Positions 25,803 to 35,042 of a stretch of 64,000 bases of DNA are shown one piece after another (within the stretch, counting starts at the first letter, position 1; every line of letters starts with the position of its first letter). Below the pieces are notes generated by a model. The model made no database searches, had not been told where the DNA came from, and worked only from the letters and a program-made list of their open reading frames with translations. The position numbers and the translations under genes are program-made. This DNA comes from Hydrogenophilus thiooxidans. Its GTDB lineage: Bacteria > Pseudomonadota > Gammaproteobacteria > Burkholderiales > Rhodocyclaceae. The stretch is taken from positions 62,001-126,000 of the forward strand of contig NZ_JAHLSY010000001.1 in the NCBI RefSeq assembly GCF_019049855.1, read 5' to 3'.

Positions 25803-26984
25803 TTACCCATCGCGTCGGGGTACGAATGGCCAGACACGGGCACCGACCAGAATCACCGTTACCGCAAGCGCAAAACCACCCAACGCAAGGCCGATCTCAG
25901 GCAATGAGGGGATATAGGCGGCTACCTGACCGTCATCGAAGCCGCTTGCCACCACTTCGTACCCAGGGAACGGCTGCAACGGGTAGGCTTGCCCGCCGAT
26001 AATGAACGCGTAGAGAAAAGCGATCCCTCCCAACACCACTGCCAACGAACTCAGCAGCATCGAGCGGCGCGGCTGATTGCGCTTATTGAGTAACCAGAAA
26101 AGCGGCAAAAGGTTACCGATCGCCACGTAACCGAGCCAAAAAACTGCGGTAAATTGCCCCCCTTTGAGCAGAAGAAAGCGCACAAACGCGCTGTTTCGCT
26201 CGAAATAGGCGAGAGTCATGAGATGGACAACGACGAAATAGAGTGACGCGGCAACGAACACGATCAAGAGCTTGCGCAAACGATCCTGCAGGTCGGTTAG
26301 CGGTACCAACTCAGCGAACGCTTCCAACCCTGCTTCAGTGAGCAAAAAGAGCGCCAACCCCCACGCAAGCGACAGCGCGATGAAGGTCGGTGCGAGCATC
26401 GCGCTTCCATACCCGTCACGGCCGACGAGAAAACCGAAAATCAAGCCGGTACCCGACGTGAGGATCAACCGCCACAAGAAGACCGCAACGCCTGCCGCTT
26501 TTGCGTAAGGCTTCCCAAAAGGGGAGTAGATCGTCCAGAGATAGAAGACCGCAAGCGCCAAGAGACCCGTGTAGAGGAAGACGTTCCAGGCAAAGATCGA
26601 TGTGAAATTGAAATGGGTCATCGCGACGGTCAATCGCCCCGGTTGCCCAAGGTCAAGAACCAAGATCGCCAATCCAGAAACCAAAAGGGCGATGCTCAGC
26701 CACACCGAGAGCGGCGCCCGCGGCTTATACTCGACCCGTTCAAAAACCGACGCGATCGACGCCACATTGAGCGCACCGGAAGCAGCGACGATGAGAAAAA
26801 TCGCGGCCACGTGCGGCGTCCCCCAGACGATGTGGTTGCTCATCCCGGTGATCGCGTGCCCCCAGTGCTCCATCGCAAAGAAGGAGAGCGCCCCCCCGGC
26901 AAGAAAAAGCGCCAAGAGCGCAAGCAGACGCCAGTAGCGTGCCGACAAGCGGTAATGATCGAGGGCAATGGTCATTGCGGCCAT
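25803..26984 (-). CDS. dsrP: DsrMKJOP complex membrane subunit DsrP
   Basis: NrfD-family integral membrane protein of 393 residues with about ten hydrophobic helices, the quinone-interacting subunit of the DsrMKJOP complex. It starts 4 bases after the dsrO stop. It works with periplasmic DsrO and DsrJ on one side and with DsrMK on the other, connecting the cytoplasmic sulfur carrier DsrC to the quinone pool and periplasm. Confidence 0.92.
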   Translation of the reverse strand: MAAMTIALDHYRLSARYWRLLALLALFLAGGALSFFAMEHWGHAITGMSNHIVWGTPHVAAIFLIVAASGALNVASIASVFERVEYKPRAPLSVWLSIALLVSGLAILVLDLGQPGRLTVAMTHFNFTSIFAWNVFLYTGLLALAVFYLWTIYSPFGKPYAKAAGVAVFLWRLILTSGTGLIFGFLVGRDGYGSAMLAPTFIALSLAWGLALFLLTEAGLEAFAELVPLTDLQDRLRKLLIVFVAASLYFVVVHLMTLAYFERNSAFVRFLLLKGGQFTAVFWLGYVAIGNLLPLFWLLNKRNQPRRSMLLSSLAVVLGGIAFLYAFIIGGQAYPLQPFPGYEVVASGFDDGQVAAYIPSLPEIGLALGGFALAVTVILVGARVWPFVPRRDG

Positions 26985-26987
26985 CGG

Positions 26988-27758
26988 TCATACTCCAAAG
27001 AAACGAACACCGGGATCGAGTTTGAGATCGCTGCGCAACGGACGTGCGTTGAGTTCCCGTACCCGTTGCGCAATTGCACTGTGTGGGTCGTTGAGGTCAC
27101 CGAAAAGGAGCGCACCAGTAGGGCACGCCGCAACGCAAGCGGGCTCTTTCCCTTGATCGACGCGATGAACGCACAGCGTACACCCTTCTGCACACCCCAT
27201 TCCCCGAGGAACTTCCGGTTTTTGCGTCGTGACAGGGGCATGAACGAAATTACGCGCTTTATACGGGCACGCCATCACACAATAGCGGCAACCGATACAG
27301 GTATGGCGGTTGACCAAGACGATGCCGTCTGCGCGTTTGAACGAAGCGCCGGTAGGACAGACATCGACGCACGGCGGATGGGCGCAATGCATGCACATCG
27401 CGGGAAAAGAGCGTTCCGCGCCACTTTTGGGGTCACGCAGTGTCACTTTACGAATCCACCGCACGTCGGCAGACGATTGCGGCAGCGGCAAGCCATTCTC
27501 CTGATGGCAGGCGAGCACGCAGGCGTCACAATCGGCGCGGCAGCGCGTTGCGTCGATCAATAACCCCCATCGCACGCTTGCTGAAGCGCGGCGCACCCCT
27601 TCGTCCGCCGCTGCAACCTCGTGCCCCACGCTCATGAGGAAAATCCCAGGGGCAAGCGAAACCGCGCCCATCGCCGTAGCTACCGACGCCAAGAAGGCGC
27701 GTCGCGAACGATCGGTTTCTGAGATTTCCCGATCGCGACAAGAATCGTTCCTGTTCAT
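26988..27758 (-). CDS. dsrO: DsrMKJOP complex periplasmic iron-sulfur subunit DsrO
   Basis: Ferredoxin-like protein of 256 residues with a twin-arginine signal (RSRRAFLASV) and four clusters of cysteines, including CRADCDACVLAC, CMHCAHPPCVDVC, CIGCRYCVMAC and CTLCVHRV...CVAAC. The ATG at 27758 overlaps the dsrJ stop (ATGA); an in-frame extension further upstream is rejected because it lies inside dsrJ and lacks a signal. It transfers electrons between DsrJ and DsrP. Confidence 0.92.
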   Translation of the reverse strand: MNRNDSCRDREISETDRSRRAFLASVATAMGAVSLAPGIFLMSVGHEVAAADEGVRRASASVRWGLLIDATRCRADCDACVLACHQENGLPLPQSSADVRWIRKVTLRDPKSGAERSFPAMCMHCAHPPCVDVCPTGASFKRADGIVLVNRHTCIGCRYCVMACPYKARNFVHAPVTTQKPEVPRGMGCAEGCTLCVHRVDQGKEPACVAACPTGALLFGDLNDPHSAIAQRVRELNARPLRSDLKLDPGVRFFGV

Positions 27759-28177
27759 CGCCCCTCCCCGGAACGCCATGCCGATTGCGTGCCCAGCGTT
27801 CCTTGGTGACAATGGAAACAGTCGAGTTTGACCGCTACATAGTCGTGGCAGGCACGACAAAAATCGCGTTCGCTCGCAACGACGGAGTGGCTCTGAGCAC
27901 CCGCATGGCAACTGACGCATTGCGCAAGCTGCACCCGCGCACCCCGTTCTCCCAAAACGACGGTACGGTGCTTCTGCTCATGAAGCATCTTCGGGTGATC
28001 TCGCCGCATCGTCGCAGCATCAGCAAGACAAGGTCCCCGCTCGGGATAAACCGTTACCTGCGGGGGCCCGCCCGCTAACGCGACTACCGCGATAGTGAGA
28101 GCGCACAAGGTAACCAACCACGCGCGCCATCGCCGCAACAGAGCGGCATGATGCCATCGGGAACGGGCGACCATCAT
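27755..28177 (-). CDS. dsrJ: DsrMKJOP complex triheme cytochrome c DsrJ
   Basis: Membrane-anchored periplasmic cytochrome of 140 residues with one N-terminal helix (about residues 15-35) and three heme sites: C87-H91 (CVSCH), C107-H111 (CRACH) and C120-H124 (CFHCH). C50 in RGPCLAD corresponds to the unusual cysteine heme ligand known for DsrJ. It starts at the ATG at 28177, which overlaps the dsrL stop (ATGA); the downstream end overlaps dsrO. Confidence 0.93.
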   Translation of the reverse strand: MMVARSRWHHAALLRRWRAWLVTLCALTIAVVALAGGPPQVTVYPERGPCLADAATMRRDHPKMLHEQKHRTVVLGERGARVQLAQCVSCHAGAQSHSVVASERDFCRACHDYVAVKLDCFHCHQGTLGTQSAWRSGEGR

Positions 28178-30147
28178 TCCCCCAACCCCATCTGGATATA
28201 ACCGGTCGGACACACGTCGTGGCAGATATGGCATCCCACGCAGCGATCGTAATCGGTGTACACGTAGCGACCGGTGGTTCGCTCGTTCTTCGGTACCCGC
28301 TTCACCGCCTCCTGCGGACAATAGACGACGCAGTTATCGCACTCAAAACAGAGGCCGCAACTCATGCACCGCTTTGCCTCCGCAACTGCTTCCTCTTCCG
28401 AAAGCGGGAAGATCCGCTCCGCAAAGTTACCGATCGCCTCTTCGGCATTGAGCAGAATCTCTTTGCGTTTGTGGCGCGGCGTATAGGTGAAGTGGCCCAG
28501 AAACAGTTCTTCGTGCGGAATCACATAGCGGTCGTTACGGATCTCAATGTTGTGCACCACATCTTTGGTCTGGTCACTTCCGCGCAGCGGCGCGGTCACC
28601 CGACCCGGTGCTTTACCCGATTCGATCAGCTTGCGCAAAATATCGAACGAATGGACGTCGATTTTTGGCCGCCGCCCCAGCTCTTCACCAGCTAAGAAGC
28701 GGTCGATGTTCTCGGCAGCGATCCACCCTTGGCCAATCGCAGTCGTCAAGAGGTGGGGTCGAACGGCATCCCCCCCGACAAAGACATTGGGGTGGCCTTT
28801 GAGTTGATAGTTGCTGTCAACCTCCAAACGGCCATTCACCGCCAGCGACTCAAACCCAGTGAGATCGAGCTCCTGACCAATCGCAGAGACGAAAATATCC
28901 CCTTCCAGCTCGAATTCGGTACCGGGAATCGGCGTAATCTCAAGGCGACCTTTGAGCAATTTCGCTTCGCACTGCGCGACGACCAATGCGGTTCCAAGAC
29001 CTGTGGCCGGGTCACGCTTGAGCGCAACGGGGACAACGCCACCGATGATCTCGATTCCTTCGGCAAGTGCATGCTCTAGCTCATGTTTGCTTGCCTGCAT
29101 CTTGTCGAGCGGAAAGACCGAGGTCAGTTTCACCTCGACCCCTTCGCGCGCAGAGAACTCCATCACGTCAGCAGCAGCGTACCCCTCAGGGGGCAGTTCG
29201 TGATCGACGGGGTGGTCGTGTTTGATGTGTCCTAGGCGCCGCGAGACCGTCGCGACGTCGATCGAGGTATCGCCCCCGCCGACGATCACCACCCGTTTCG
29301 CAACCGCTTTCAGCTCGCCACGGTTGAATTTCTCAAGAAACTCGACCGCAGTGATCACGTTGGCCACCTGATCGACGTCAGGCAGCATCAACTTACGCCC
29401 TTTTTGCGCGCCAATTCCAATGAAGATGGCATCGTAGTCGCGCTGCAGCGCTTCCACGGTCACATCCCGACCGATCTTGACGCCGCACCGCAACTCGACC
29501 CCAAGCGCCAAGATCCGGTCGATCTCTTTTTGAAGGACTTCGCGAGGGACGCGATAACCGGGAATGCCGTAGCGCATCATCCCACCCGGTTCGTCTTTCG
29601 CTTCGAAAACGGTCACGGTGTGCCCTTTGAGGGCGAGCTGATACGCTGCGGAAAGACCGGCGGGGCCGGCACCGATCACAGCGACCTTTTTTCCAGTCTG
29701 TTTTTCGGGTTTGCGGAATTGCCACCCTTCGGCGAGTGCCTTTTCACCCAGGAAGTGCTCAACGGAATTGATGCCAACATGGTCCTCGACCTCGTTGCGG
29801 TTGCACCCCCGCTCACACGGCGCCGGACAGACGCGACCCATGATTGCCGGAAATGGGTTTGCTTCGGTCAGCCGTCGCCACGCGTATTCGAACGCGCTCA
29901 TCACCGGTTTGCCATCTGGGCCAACCGGCGGTTTTTCGATGCCGCGCACGATGTTGAGGTAACCGCGAATGTCCTCACCGCTGGGACAGCTTGCCTGACA
30001 GGGGGGCGCTGAGAGCTGGTAGGTGGGGCACTTATAAGACCAGTCACCCTGAAAAATTTTGTCGTGGAAATCGCGCCATCGGTTATCGCCGTCGCGAAAA
30101 CGACGAAAGGTCAATTTGGTCTCTTGTAGGGTTTCGGTTTCGCTCAT
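28174..30147 (-). CDS. dsrL: NAD(P)H:acceptor oxidoreductase DsrL
   Basis: Iron-sulfur flavoprotein of 657 residues, homologous to the small subunit of glutamate synthase. It has an N-terminal cysteine-rich region (KCPTYQLSAPPCQASCPSGED), an FAD site GAGPAGLSAAYQLA, an NAD(P) site VIVGGGDTSIDVA and a C-terminal ferredoxin-like part with CMSCGLCFECDNCVVYC and CVGCHICHDVC. DsrL is the electron acceptor for rDsrAB and is a mark of oxidative-type clusters. I start at the ATG at 30147, preceded by GGAG, not 18 bases earlier. Confidence 0.94.
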   Translation of the reverse strand: MSETETLQETKLTFRRFRDGDNRWRDFHDKIFQGDWSYKCPTYQLSAPPCQASCPSGEDIRGYLNIVRGIEKPPVGPDGKPVMSAFEYAWRRLTEANPFPAIMGRVCPAPCERGCNRNEVEDHVGINSVEHFLGEKALAEGWQFRKPEKQTGKKVAVIGAGPAGLSAAYQLALKGHTVTVFEAKDEPGGMMRYGIPGYRVPREVLQKEIDRILALGVELRCGVKIGRDVTVEALQRDYDAIFIGIGAQKGRKLMLPDVDQVANVITAVEFLEKFNRGELKAVAKRVVIVGGGDTSIDVATVSRRLGHIKHDHPVDHELPPEGYAAADVMEFSAREGVEVKLTSVFPLDKMQASKHELEHALAEGIEIIGGVVPVALKRDPATGLGTALVVAQCEAKLLKGRLEITPIPGTEFELEGDIFVSAIGQELDLTGFESLAVNGRLEVDSNYQLKGHPNVFVGGDAVRPHLLTTAIGQGWIAAENIDRFLAGEELGRRPKIDVHSFDILRKLIESGKAPGRVTAPLRGSDQTKDVVHNIEIRNDRYVIPHEELFLGHFTYTPRHKRKEILLNAEEAIGNFAERIFPLSEEEAVAEAKRCMSCGLCFECDNCVVYCPQEAVKRVPKNERTTGRYVYTDYDRCVGCHICHDVCPTGYIQMGLGE

Positions 30148-30176
30148 TGTCTTCTCCACTGTCATAGGGAACTGCG

Positions 30177-31709
30177 TTACCCGTTTTGTCCTAGGCGGAT
30201 TGCGTTACTGACCAACTGATGAACGCCCCCCACCATCCCCATCTTGAACCCATAAGCAGGCAAGACCTTCGTGAATTGCGCTTTGCAAATCGCACAAATC
30301 GTCGCCATGAAATTGACCTTGTGCGTCTCTACCACCTCGCGCAAGGCCGCCATGCGCGGCGCCGCCCCTTTGATGCGCACATCGAGCAGGTCATCGGTGA
30401 GCAACCCTCCGCCACCCCCGCAGCAAAAGGTTCGTTCGCGGATCGTTGCCGGATCCATTTCGACGAAACGGTTTGCCACTTTTCGGATAATCGCGCGCGG
30501 AATTTCAAATGCACCATCGGGGGTATCACCCATACGGGAACCGCGCGCCACGTTACACGAGTCGTGGTAGGTAACCGTAAGATGGTCATTGGCTTCCGGA
30601 TCGACCTGAATCGCACCGCGCTGCAGAAGATCCCACGTCACCTCACAGATGTGGCTCGGCTGCTTATAGCGATGGTCGAGCTGCTTTTGCAGCAGATGAC
30701 CATAGCGGTCATCTGGGTCGGCACCCGATCCCACGCCAATCAGGGTATTCCAGAAACTGTAAGCAACGCGCCAGGCGTGGCCACATTCGCCAACCACCAC
30801 CCGCTTCACACCCAGATCGAGCGCGGCGTCGCGGATGCGGTGCGCGATTTTGCGCATCTGCTGATGGTTGCCGATGAAGAGGCCAAAGTTACCCGCTTCC
30901 GAGGCTTTGGTCGACAAGGTCCAAGAGATTCCCGCGGCGTGAAAGACCTTGGCGTAGCCGATCAGACTATAGATGTGCGGTTCGGCGAAGAAATCGGCAG
31001 AAGGGGTAACCAACAGCACCTCTGCGCCCGCTTCATCGAGCGGGAAACGGATATCGAGCCCCGTCTCCTCTTTCAACTCCTCTTCAAGCCCTTCCAGGGT
31101 ATTGCGAAGTGCTGGAGCCGTCAGTCCTAAGTTGTTGCCGATTCGGTGGACTTTACCGATGATCTCGCTGGTGTATTTCTGCCCGTAGCCGATATGGTTG
31201 AGAATTTCGCGCGCTGCCATCGTAATTTCAGCGGTATCGATTCCGTAGGGGCAAAAGAGCGAGCAGCGCCGGCACTCCGAACATTGATAAAAGTAGCTGT
31301 ACCATTCGTCGAGTACGTCACGGGTTAGGTCACGCGCCCCAACGAGCTTCGGAAACCACTTACCTGCAAAGGTAAAATAGCGGCGATAGACGCTGCGCAG
31401 CAGCTCTTGCCGCGCGACCGGCATATTTTTTGGGTCTTTGGTCCCCAAATAGTAATGACACTTATCGGTGCAGGCGCCGCAATGCACACAGGCATCGAGA
31501 AAAACCCGCAGCGCCCGATTTTCTTGCAGCAGTTCCCCCATTCGGGCGATCGCCCGAGCCTCCCAGCCCTCACTCAGTTCCGGAGCAAATCCGATCGCGC
31601 CCTGAATCTCGGGAGGTGCCGGAAAGGATCGCACCCCAGCCATTGCGTCAGGAGTGAACTGGTCGATCGTTGTCGGATCAAGCGTGGGGACGGCGGTTGG
31701 CGTAGCCAT
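30177..31709 (-). CDS. dsrK: DsrMKJOP complex catalytic iron-sulfur subunit DsrK
   Basis: Cytoplasmic heterodisulfide-reductase-like protein of 510 residues. Two [4Fe-4S] motifs lie at C74/C77/C80/C84 (CVHCGACTDKC) and C143/C146/C149/C153 (CSECRRCSLFC). CCG-type catalytic cluster cysteines occur in YHDSCNVARG, CCGGGGGL and CAICKAQ. It is proposed to act on the DsrC trisulfide or disulfide. The gene follows dsrM with only 2 bases between. Confidence 0.94.
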   Translation of the reverse strand: MATPTAVPTLDPTTIDQFTPDAMAGVRSFPAPPEIQGAIGFAPELSEGWEARAIARMGELLQENRALRVFLDACVHCGACTDKCHYYLGTKDPKNMPVARQELLRSVYRRYFTFAGKWFPKLVGARDLTRDVLDEWYSYFYQCSECRRCSLFCPYGIDTAEITMAAREILNHIGYGQKYTSEIIGKVHRIGNNLGLTAPALRNTLEGLEEELKEETGLDIRFPLDEAGAEVLLVTPSADFFAEPHIYSLIGYAKVFHAAGISWTLSTKASEAGNFGLFIGNHQQMRKIAHRIRDAALDLGVKRVVVGECGHAWRVAYSFWNTLIGVGSGADPDDRYGHLLQKQLDHRYKQPSHICEVTWDLLQRGAIQVDPEANDHLTVTYHDSCNVARGSRMGDTPDGAFEIPRAIIRKVANRFVEMDPATIRERTFCCGGGGGLLTDDLLDVRIKGAAPRMAALREVVETHKVNFMATICAICKAQFTKVLPAYGFKMGMVGGVHQLVSNAIRLGQNG

Positions 31710-31711
31710 GC

Positions 31712-32425
31712 TTATTGACTCTCCAGTTCAGATTGAGACCAGGGGGCCAAATGGCGGTGTTCACGTGCATCATCGGCCTGGTTGCGCGTCGGCGAAAAGA
31801 AAACCCCTGGCGCGTGCAGCAATTTCGAGAAGGGGAAGAGCGCCAGTAACACCAAAAAACCAAGAAGATGAAGCGTCAAAAAGGGATCGGCGGGAAAGGG
31901 GGCTGGGGTGAAGTGCCACAGCGACTGGATGTACGCTTTGAGCGCAACGACATCGGGATGGGCGACATAGGTCATCGTCAGCCCGCTCACGCCGATCACG
32001 AGCAACAGGACCAACCAGAGGTAGTCAGAAGGGGTGGAAATGTAGCGAACGCGTCGGATGAGAAAACGGCGCGCAAGCAGACCCATCAAGCCGAGAACCA
32101 TCGCGATGCCGCCATAGATGCCGAACGGTTGCATCCACACCAGCCATGCCGGGACTGGGTCAACGAAATAGCGGAGGTGGCGGATGAAGACAAGCGCCAA
32201 ACCGCCATGAAAGAGAACCGCAAAAAACCACAAGAGGAGGTTGGCGCGAAAGAGGCTTTCGAAAAAGAGCGTTTCACGCGCAAGCCTCGCCACCACCCCG
32301 GCCGAGGTGGGTGGCGCAGGCGTCGTAGGGATTTTCAGCGGCGCGGGCGTCCGAGCATATTGGAGAATCTTCCACACCATTCCGATGAGGAATGTGAGCG
32401 TTGCCAGATAAAAAAGTCCGCTCAT
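31712..32425 (-). CDS. dsrM: DsrMKJOP complex membrane cytochrome b subunit DsrM
   Basis: NarI-like membrane protein of 237 residues with about five to six helices and histidines placed for two b hemes (for example in LLWFFAVLFHGG, RHLRYFV and HLLGF). It anchors DsrK and exchanges electrons with the quinone pool. The gene follows dsrC by 41 bases. Confidence 0.9.
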   Translation of the reverse strand: MSGLFYLATLTFLIGMVWKILQYARTPAPLKIPTTPAPPTSAGVVARLARETLFFESLFRANLLLWFFAVLFHGGLALVFIRHLRYFVDPVPAWLVWMQPFGIYGGIAMVLGLMGLLARRFLIRRVRYISTPSDYLWLVLLLVIGVSGLTMTYVAHPDVVALKAYIQSLWHFTPAPFPADPFLTLHLLGFLVLLALFPFSKLLHAPGVFFSPTRNQADDAREHRHLAPWSQSELESQ

Positions 32426-32466
32426 TACTCTCCTCCAGCACCGTTACGCCCAGCCACTATCTTGGT

Positions 32467-32802
32467 TCAAACGCACCCAGTCGGTTTGGGAAGCCCAGCG
32501 ATCTTACACGCCTGCTTTGCGGGCCCATAAGGGAACAGTTCGTAGAGGTAATCGCTATTTCCCTTCTCCGGCCCGAGCTTCTTCGCGATCGCTTTGGTGA
32601 GCACGCGAATGGGCGGCGCCACTTGGTACTCTTCGTAATATTCGCGCAGGAAATTGACCACCTCCCAGTGGTTCTCGGTCATATCGATCCCCTCTTTTTT
32701 GGCCAATTCTGCGGCAACCTCCTCGTCCCAATCGCTCAGATTGGTGAGGTACCCTTCTTCATCCACTTCAATCGTTTTTCCAGCAACTTCGATCGTGGCC
32801 AT
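32467..32802 (-). CDS. dsrC: Sulfur-carrier protein DsrC
   Basis: Substrate protein of rDsrAB, 111 residues. The flexible C-terminal arm carries both redox cysteines, C99 (KQACK) and the penultimate C110 (PTGCV), separated by ten residues, so this is true DsrC rather than a TusE or RspA-type relative that lacks one of them. It receives sulfur from DsrEFH, presents it to DsrAB and leaves as a persulfide or trisulfide for DsrMK. Confidence 0.97.
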   Translation of the reverse strand: MATIEVAGKTIEVDEEGYLTNLSDWDEEVAAELAKKEGIDMTENHWEVVNFLREYYEEYQVAPPIRVLTKAIAKKLGPEKGNSDYLYELFPYGPAKQACKIAGLPKPTGCV

Positions 32803-32829
32803 GACAACCCTCCTATTGTGAAAAAAACC

Positions 32830-33126
32830 TTAGAGCCAGCTTTGGCAGTTACGATGCTCGGCAACGAGATTGACAAAACCGTCGTAACCGACCACTTGCA
32901 CCCCTTCGATCACCCGATCGGCCAACCCACGCGCCTCAAGGTCGGGGCCTAGGACATAGACGGGCATCTTTTTGGCAAGCTCAACCACTTTATTCGCCGC
33001 AATGCACCCTCGCGTGGCGGCAACCACGGCATCTTCGATGAGTAGCGCGGCTCCCCCTTGCGCTACGCGCAACACCGTGTCTAACGTTGGGCGGTCGAAA
33101 GGGGATTTGTTGATGATGTGTAACAT
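32830..33126 (-). CDS. dsrH: DsrEFH complex subunit DsrH
   Basis: Protein of 98 residues of the TusB/DsrH family. The ATG at 33126 (MLHIINKSPF) is 7 bases after AGGAG, so I prefer it to the GTG two codons upstream. No cysteine lies near residue 20, where some DsrH/TusB proteins have one; C41 and C95 are the only cysteines. It is the third subunit of the DsrEFH sulfurtransferase that loads DsrC. Confidence 0.92.
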   Translation of the reverse strand: MLHIINKSPFDRPTLDTVLRVAQGGAALLIEDAVVAATRGCIAANKVVELAKKMPVYVLGPDLEARGLADRVIEGVQVVGYDGFVNLVAEHRNCQSWL

Positions 33127-33139
33127 CGCCACGCTCCTT

Positions 33140-33499
33140 TCAAAAGCTCAGAATGACATCTTGGGCTTCCATCAACTGCCCAAGCTCCTGAGCCGAGAGG
33201 ACTTCGACCTCGACCAAGAGATCTTCTGGGGTTAGCCCCCGGGCCTCCATCGATTCGCGCTCCACGTAGAACTTGTCGATGTCATAGTCGGGGAGTGCGC
33301 GGTACGACGGGCCGAAATTCTTCATTTCGATCCCTTTCGGCATCATGCCTTTCTTCAACTGATAGACGCCGTCGTCAAGAAATGCCAATGAGACCTCTTG
33401 TTCAAACGCAGCGGTAATGAGGACCACCTCGAGCGCTTCCAGCGCATAGATCGAGCCGTATGGCGCTTTGCGGTTGACGAACATGAATTTCTTAGCCAT
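33140..33499 (-). CDS. dsrF: DsrEFH complex subunit DsrF
   Basis: TusC/DsrF family subunit of 119 residues (AKKFMFVNRKAPYGS start, then a Rossmann-like core). I start at the ATG at 33499 with GAGGAG upstream, 10 bases after dsrE. There is no cysteine in the protein, which agrees with a structural role in the hexamer. Confidence 0.92.
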   Translation of the reverse strand: MAKKFMFVNRKAPYGSIYALEALEVVLITAAFEQEVSLAFLDDGVYQLKKGMMPKGIEMKNFGPSYRALPDYDIDKFYVERESMEARGLTPEDLLVEVEVLSAQELGQLMEAQDVILSF

Positions 33500-33509
33500 C
33501 GCGCGCTCC

Positions 33510-33869
33510 TCAGTCGCCAAAAGTGACCAACCGGTCGGCTTCGATCCCCGCCTCGATCAACTGCCCTAGGCCAGAGATACGAAACCCAGGCGGCAGGAGC
33601 TCATCCTTGATGCCACGCCGCAACCCAGCCGCGACACAGACGACAAGATCCACCCCGTGCGCTTCGGCAAGTTTTGACCAGCGGGCAACGATGTTGCGGT
33701 CATCCTGCGGGGGTTCGGAGAGTCGGTTCGCGTTATTCACTCCGTCGTGATAGAAGAAGACCCGACTGATCCGATGGCCCGCTTCGATTGCGGCGCGACA
33801 AAAGAGATAGGCGCTGTCAGCCGCCTCGTGCTGATAGGGTCCCTCGTTGACCAAAACCGCAAAATTCAT
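33510..33869 (-). CDS. dsrE: DsrEFH complex subunit DsrE
   Basis: Catalytic subunit of DsrEFH, 119 residues, with the sulfur-accepting cysteine at C78 (DLVVCVAAGLRRG). It takes persulfide from TusA or related donors and hands it to DsrC. The gene lies 17 bases after dsrB. Confidence 0.95.
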   Translation of the reverse strand: MNFAVLVNEGPYQHEAADSAYLFCRAAIEAGHRISRVFFYHDGVNNANRLSEPPQDDRNIVARWSKLAEAHGVDLVVCVAAGLRRGIKDELLPPGFRISGLGQLIEAGIEADRLVTFGD

Positions 33870-33886
33870 CCTCCCTCCTTATTTAC

Positions 33887-34975
33887 TTAGAACCGAACAT
33901 GGGTCGACGCGTTGAGGCTTTGACGCGCGTGTTTGTAGTCGTCGATCAGGTACTTCGTAAAGGTCAATCCAGTCCGTTCAAAGAAACGGGGCCAGCCGAT
34001 CCGGTCGATCCAATCAGCGACCCGCTCCCACGGACGACCGTCTTCCTTGTACGCGCGGACGATCTTGAGCACCACTTCCGTGACCTCTGGCCAACGGGGC
34101 GGGTTGTTGGGCAGACCCGCAGCAACCATCTTCATAAAGGTGGGGCGACCACGCGCGTTGGAGTTTTTCCCGCCGACCCATACCGCCAGCTTGGTGTGCA
34201 CCGGGTCGTTGATCTGCATCGGCGGACACGGCGGGAAGCAGGCACCGCAACAGACGCATTTCTTTTCGTCGACTTCGAGCGAAGGCTTACCATTGACCAG
34301 CGCGGGACGAATCGCCGCAACAGGGCAACGGGCAACCACCGCAGGGCGTTCGCAGACGTTAGCGACCAGGTCGTGGTTGATTTTCGGAGGTTTGGTGTGC
34401 TGGACGATCACCGCGATGTCGGCTTGCCCGCCGCAGTTGATTTCGCAGCACGAAGTCGAGAGGTGGAGGCGATTGGGCAGCTCTTCGTTTTTGAACTCAT
34501 CGTAGAGCGCATCCATCAACGACTTGACGACACCCGAGGCGTCCGTGCCCGGAATGTCACAGTGGAGCCACCCTTGGGTATGGGCCACCATCGACATCGA
34601 ATTCCCAGTGCCACCAACCGGGAACCCGTTCTCTTCGAGCGCCTTGATGAGGGGTTCGACCTTGTTCGGATCCGCAACGGTCATCTCGACGTTAGAGCGG
34701 ATGGTAAAGCGCATGTAGCTGTCGCCATACTGGTCGGCGATGTCGCACAATTTGCGGATCGTCCACACGTCCATTTGCCGCTGCGTACCGGCACGGACGG
34801 TCCACACTTCATCGCCGCTCTTGGCCACGTGGTGGAGGACCCCGGGACGGGGGCGATCGTGGTACTTCCAGTTACCGATATTTCGCAGCAGAACCGGATG
34901 CATGAACTGCTTGGGATCCGGAACCCCATGTGGAATCGGTTTTTTCGGTGTCTTCGCCGCTTGCGTTTCGCTCAT
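33887..34975 (-). CDS. dsrB: Reverse-type dissimilatory sulfite reductase beta subunit DsrB
   Basis: Beta subunit of 362 residues. Cysteines for the siroheme-linked [4Fe-4S] cluster appear as C139 (LHCDIPG) and C176, C177, C181 (STSCCEINCGG). A ferredoxin-type insert follows (KKCVCCGACFPPCPP, about residues 239-253). With DsrA it oxidises DsrC-bound sulfur to sulfite in the cytoplasm. The direction of catalysis is inferred from dsrEFH and dsrL and from the absence of dsrD. Confidence 0.96.
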   Translation of the reverse strand: MSETQAAKTPKKPIPHGVPDPKQFMHPVLLRNIGNWKYHDRPRPGVLHHVAKSGDEVWTVRAGTQRQMDVWTIRKLCDIADQYGDSYMRFTIRSNVEMTVADPNKVEPLIKALEENGFPVGGTGNSMSMVAHTQGWLHCDIPGTDASGVVKSLMDALYDEFKNEELPNRLHLSTSCCEINCGGQADIAVIVQHTKPPKINHDLVANVCERPAVVARCPVAAIRPALVNGKPSLEVDEKKCVCCGACFPPCPPMQINDPVHTKLAVWVGGKNSNARGRPTFMKMVAAGLPNNPPRWPEVTEVVLKIVRAYKEDGRPWERVADWIDRIGWPRFFERTGLTFTKYLIDDYKHARQSLNASTHVRF

Positions 34976-35042
34976 CGGATTCTCCTTGCTCTGGCTGTTT
35001 TCGTTGCCAAGGAGAGCTGCGCCGCTCTCCTCAGCTCCGTCA

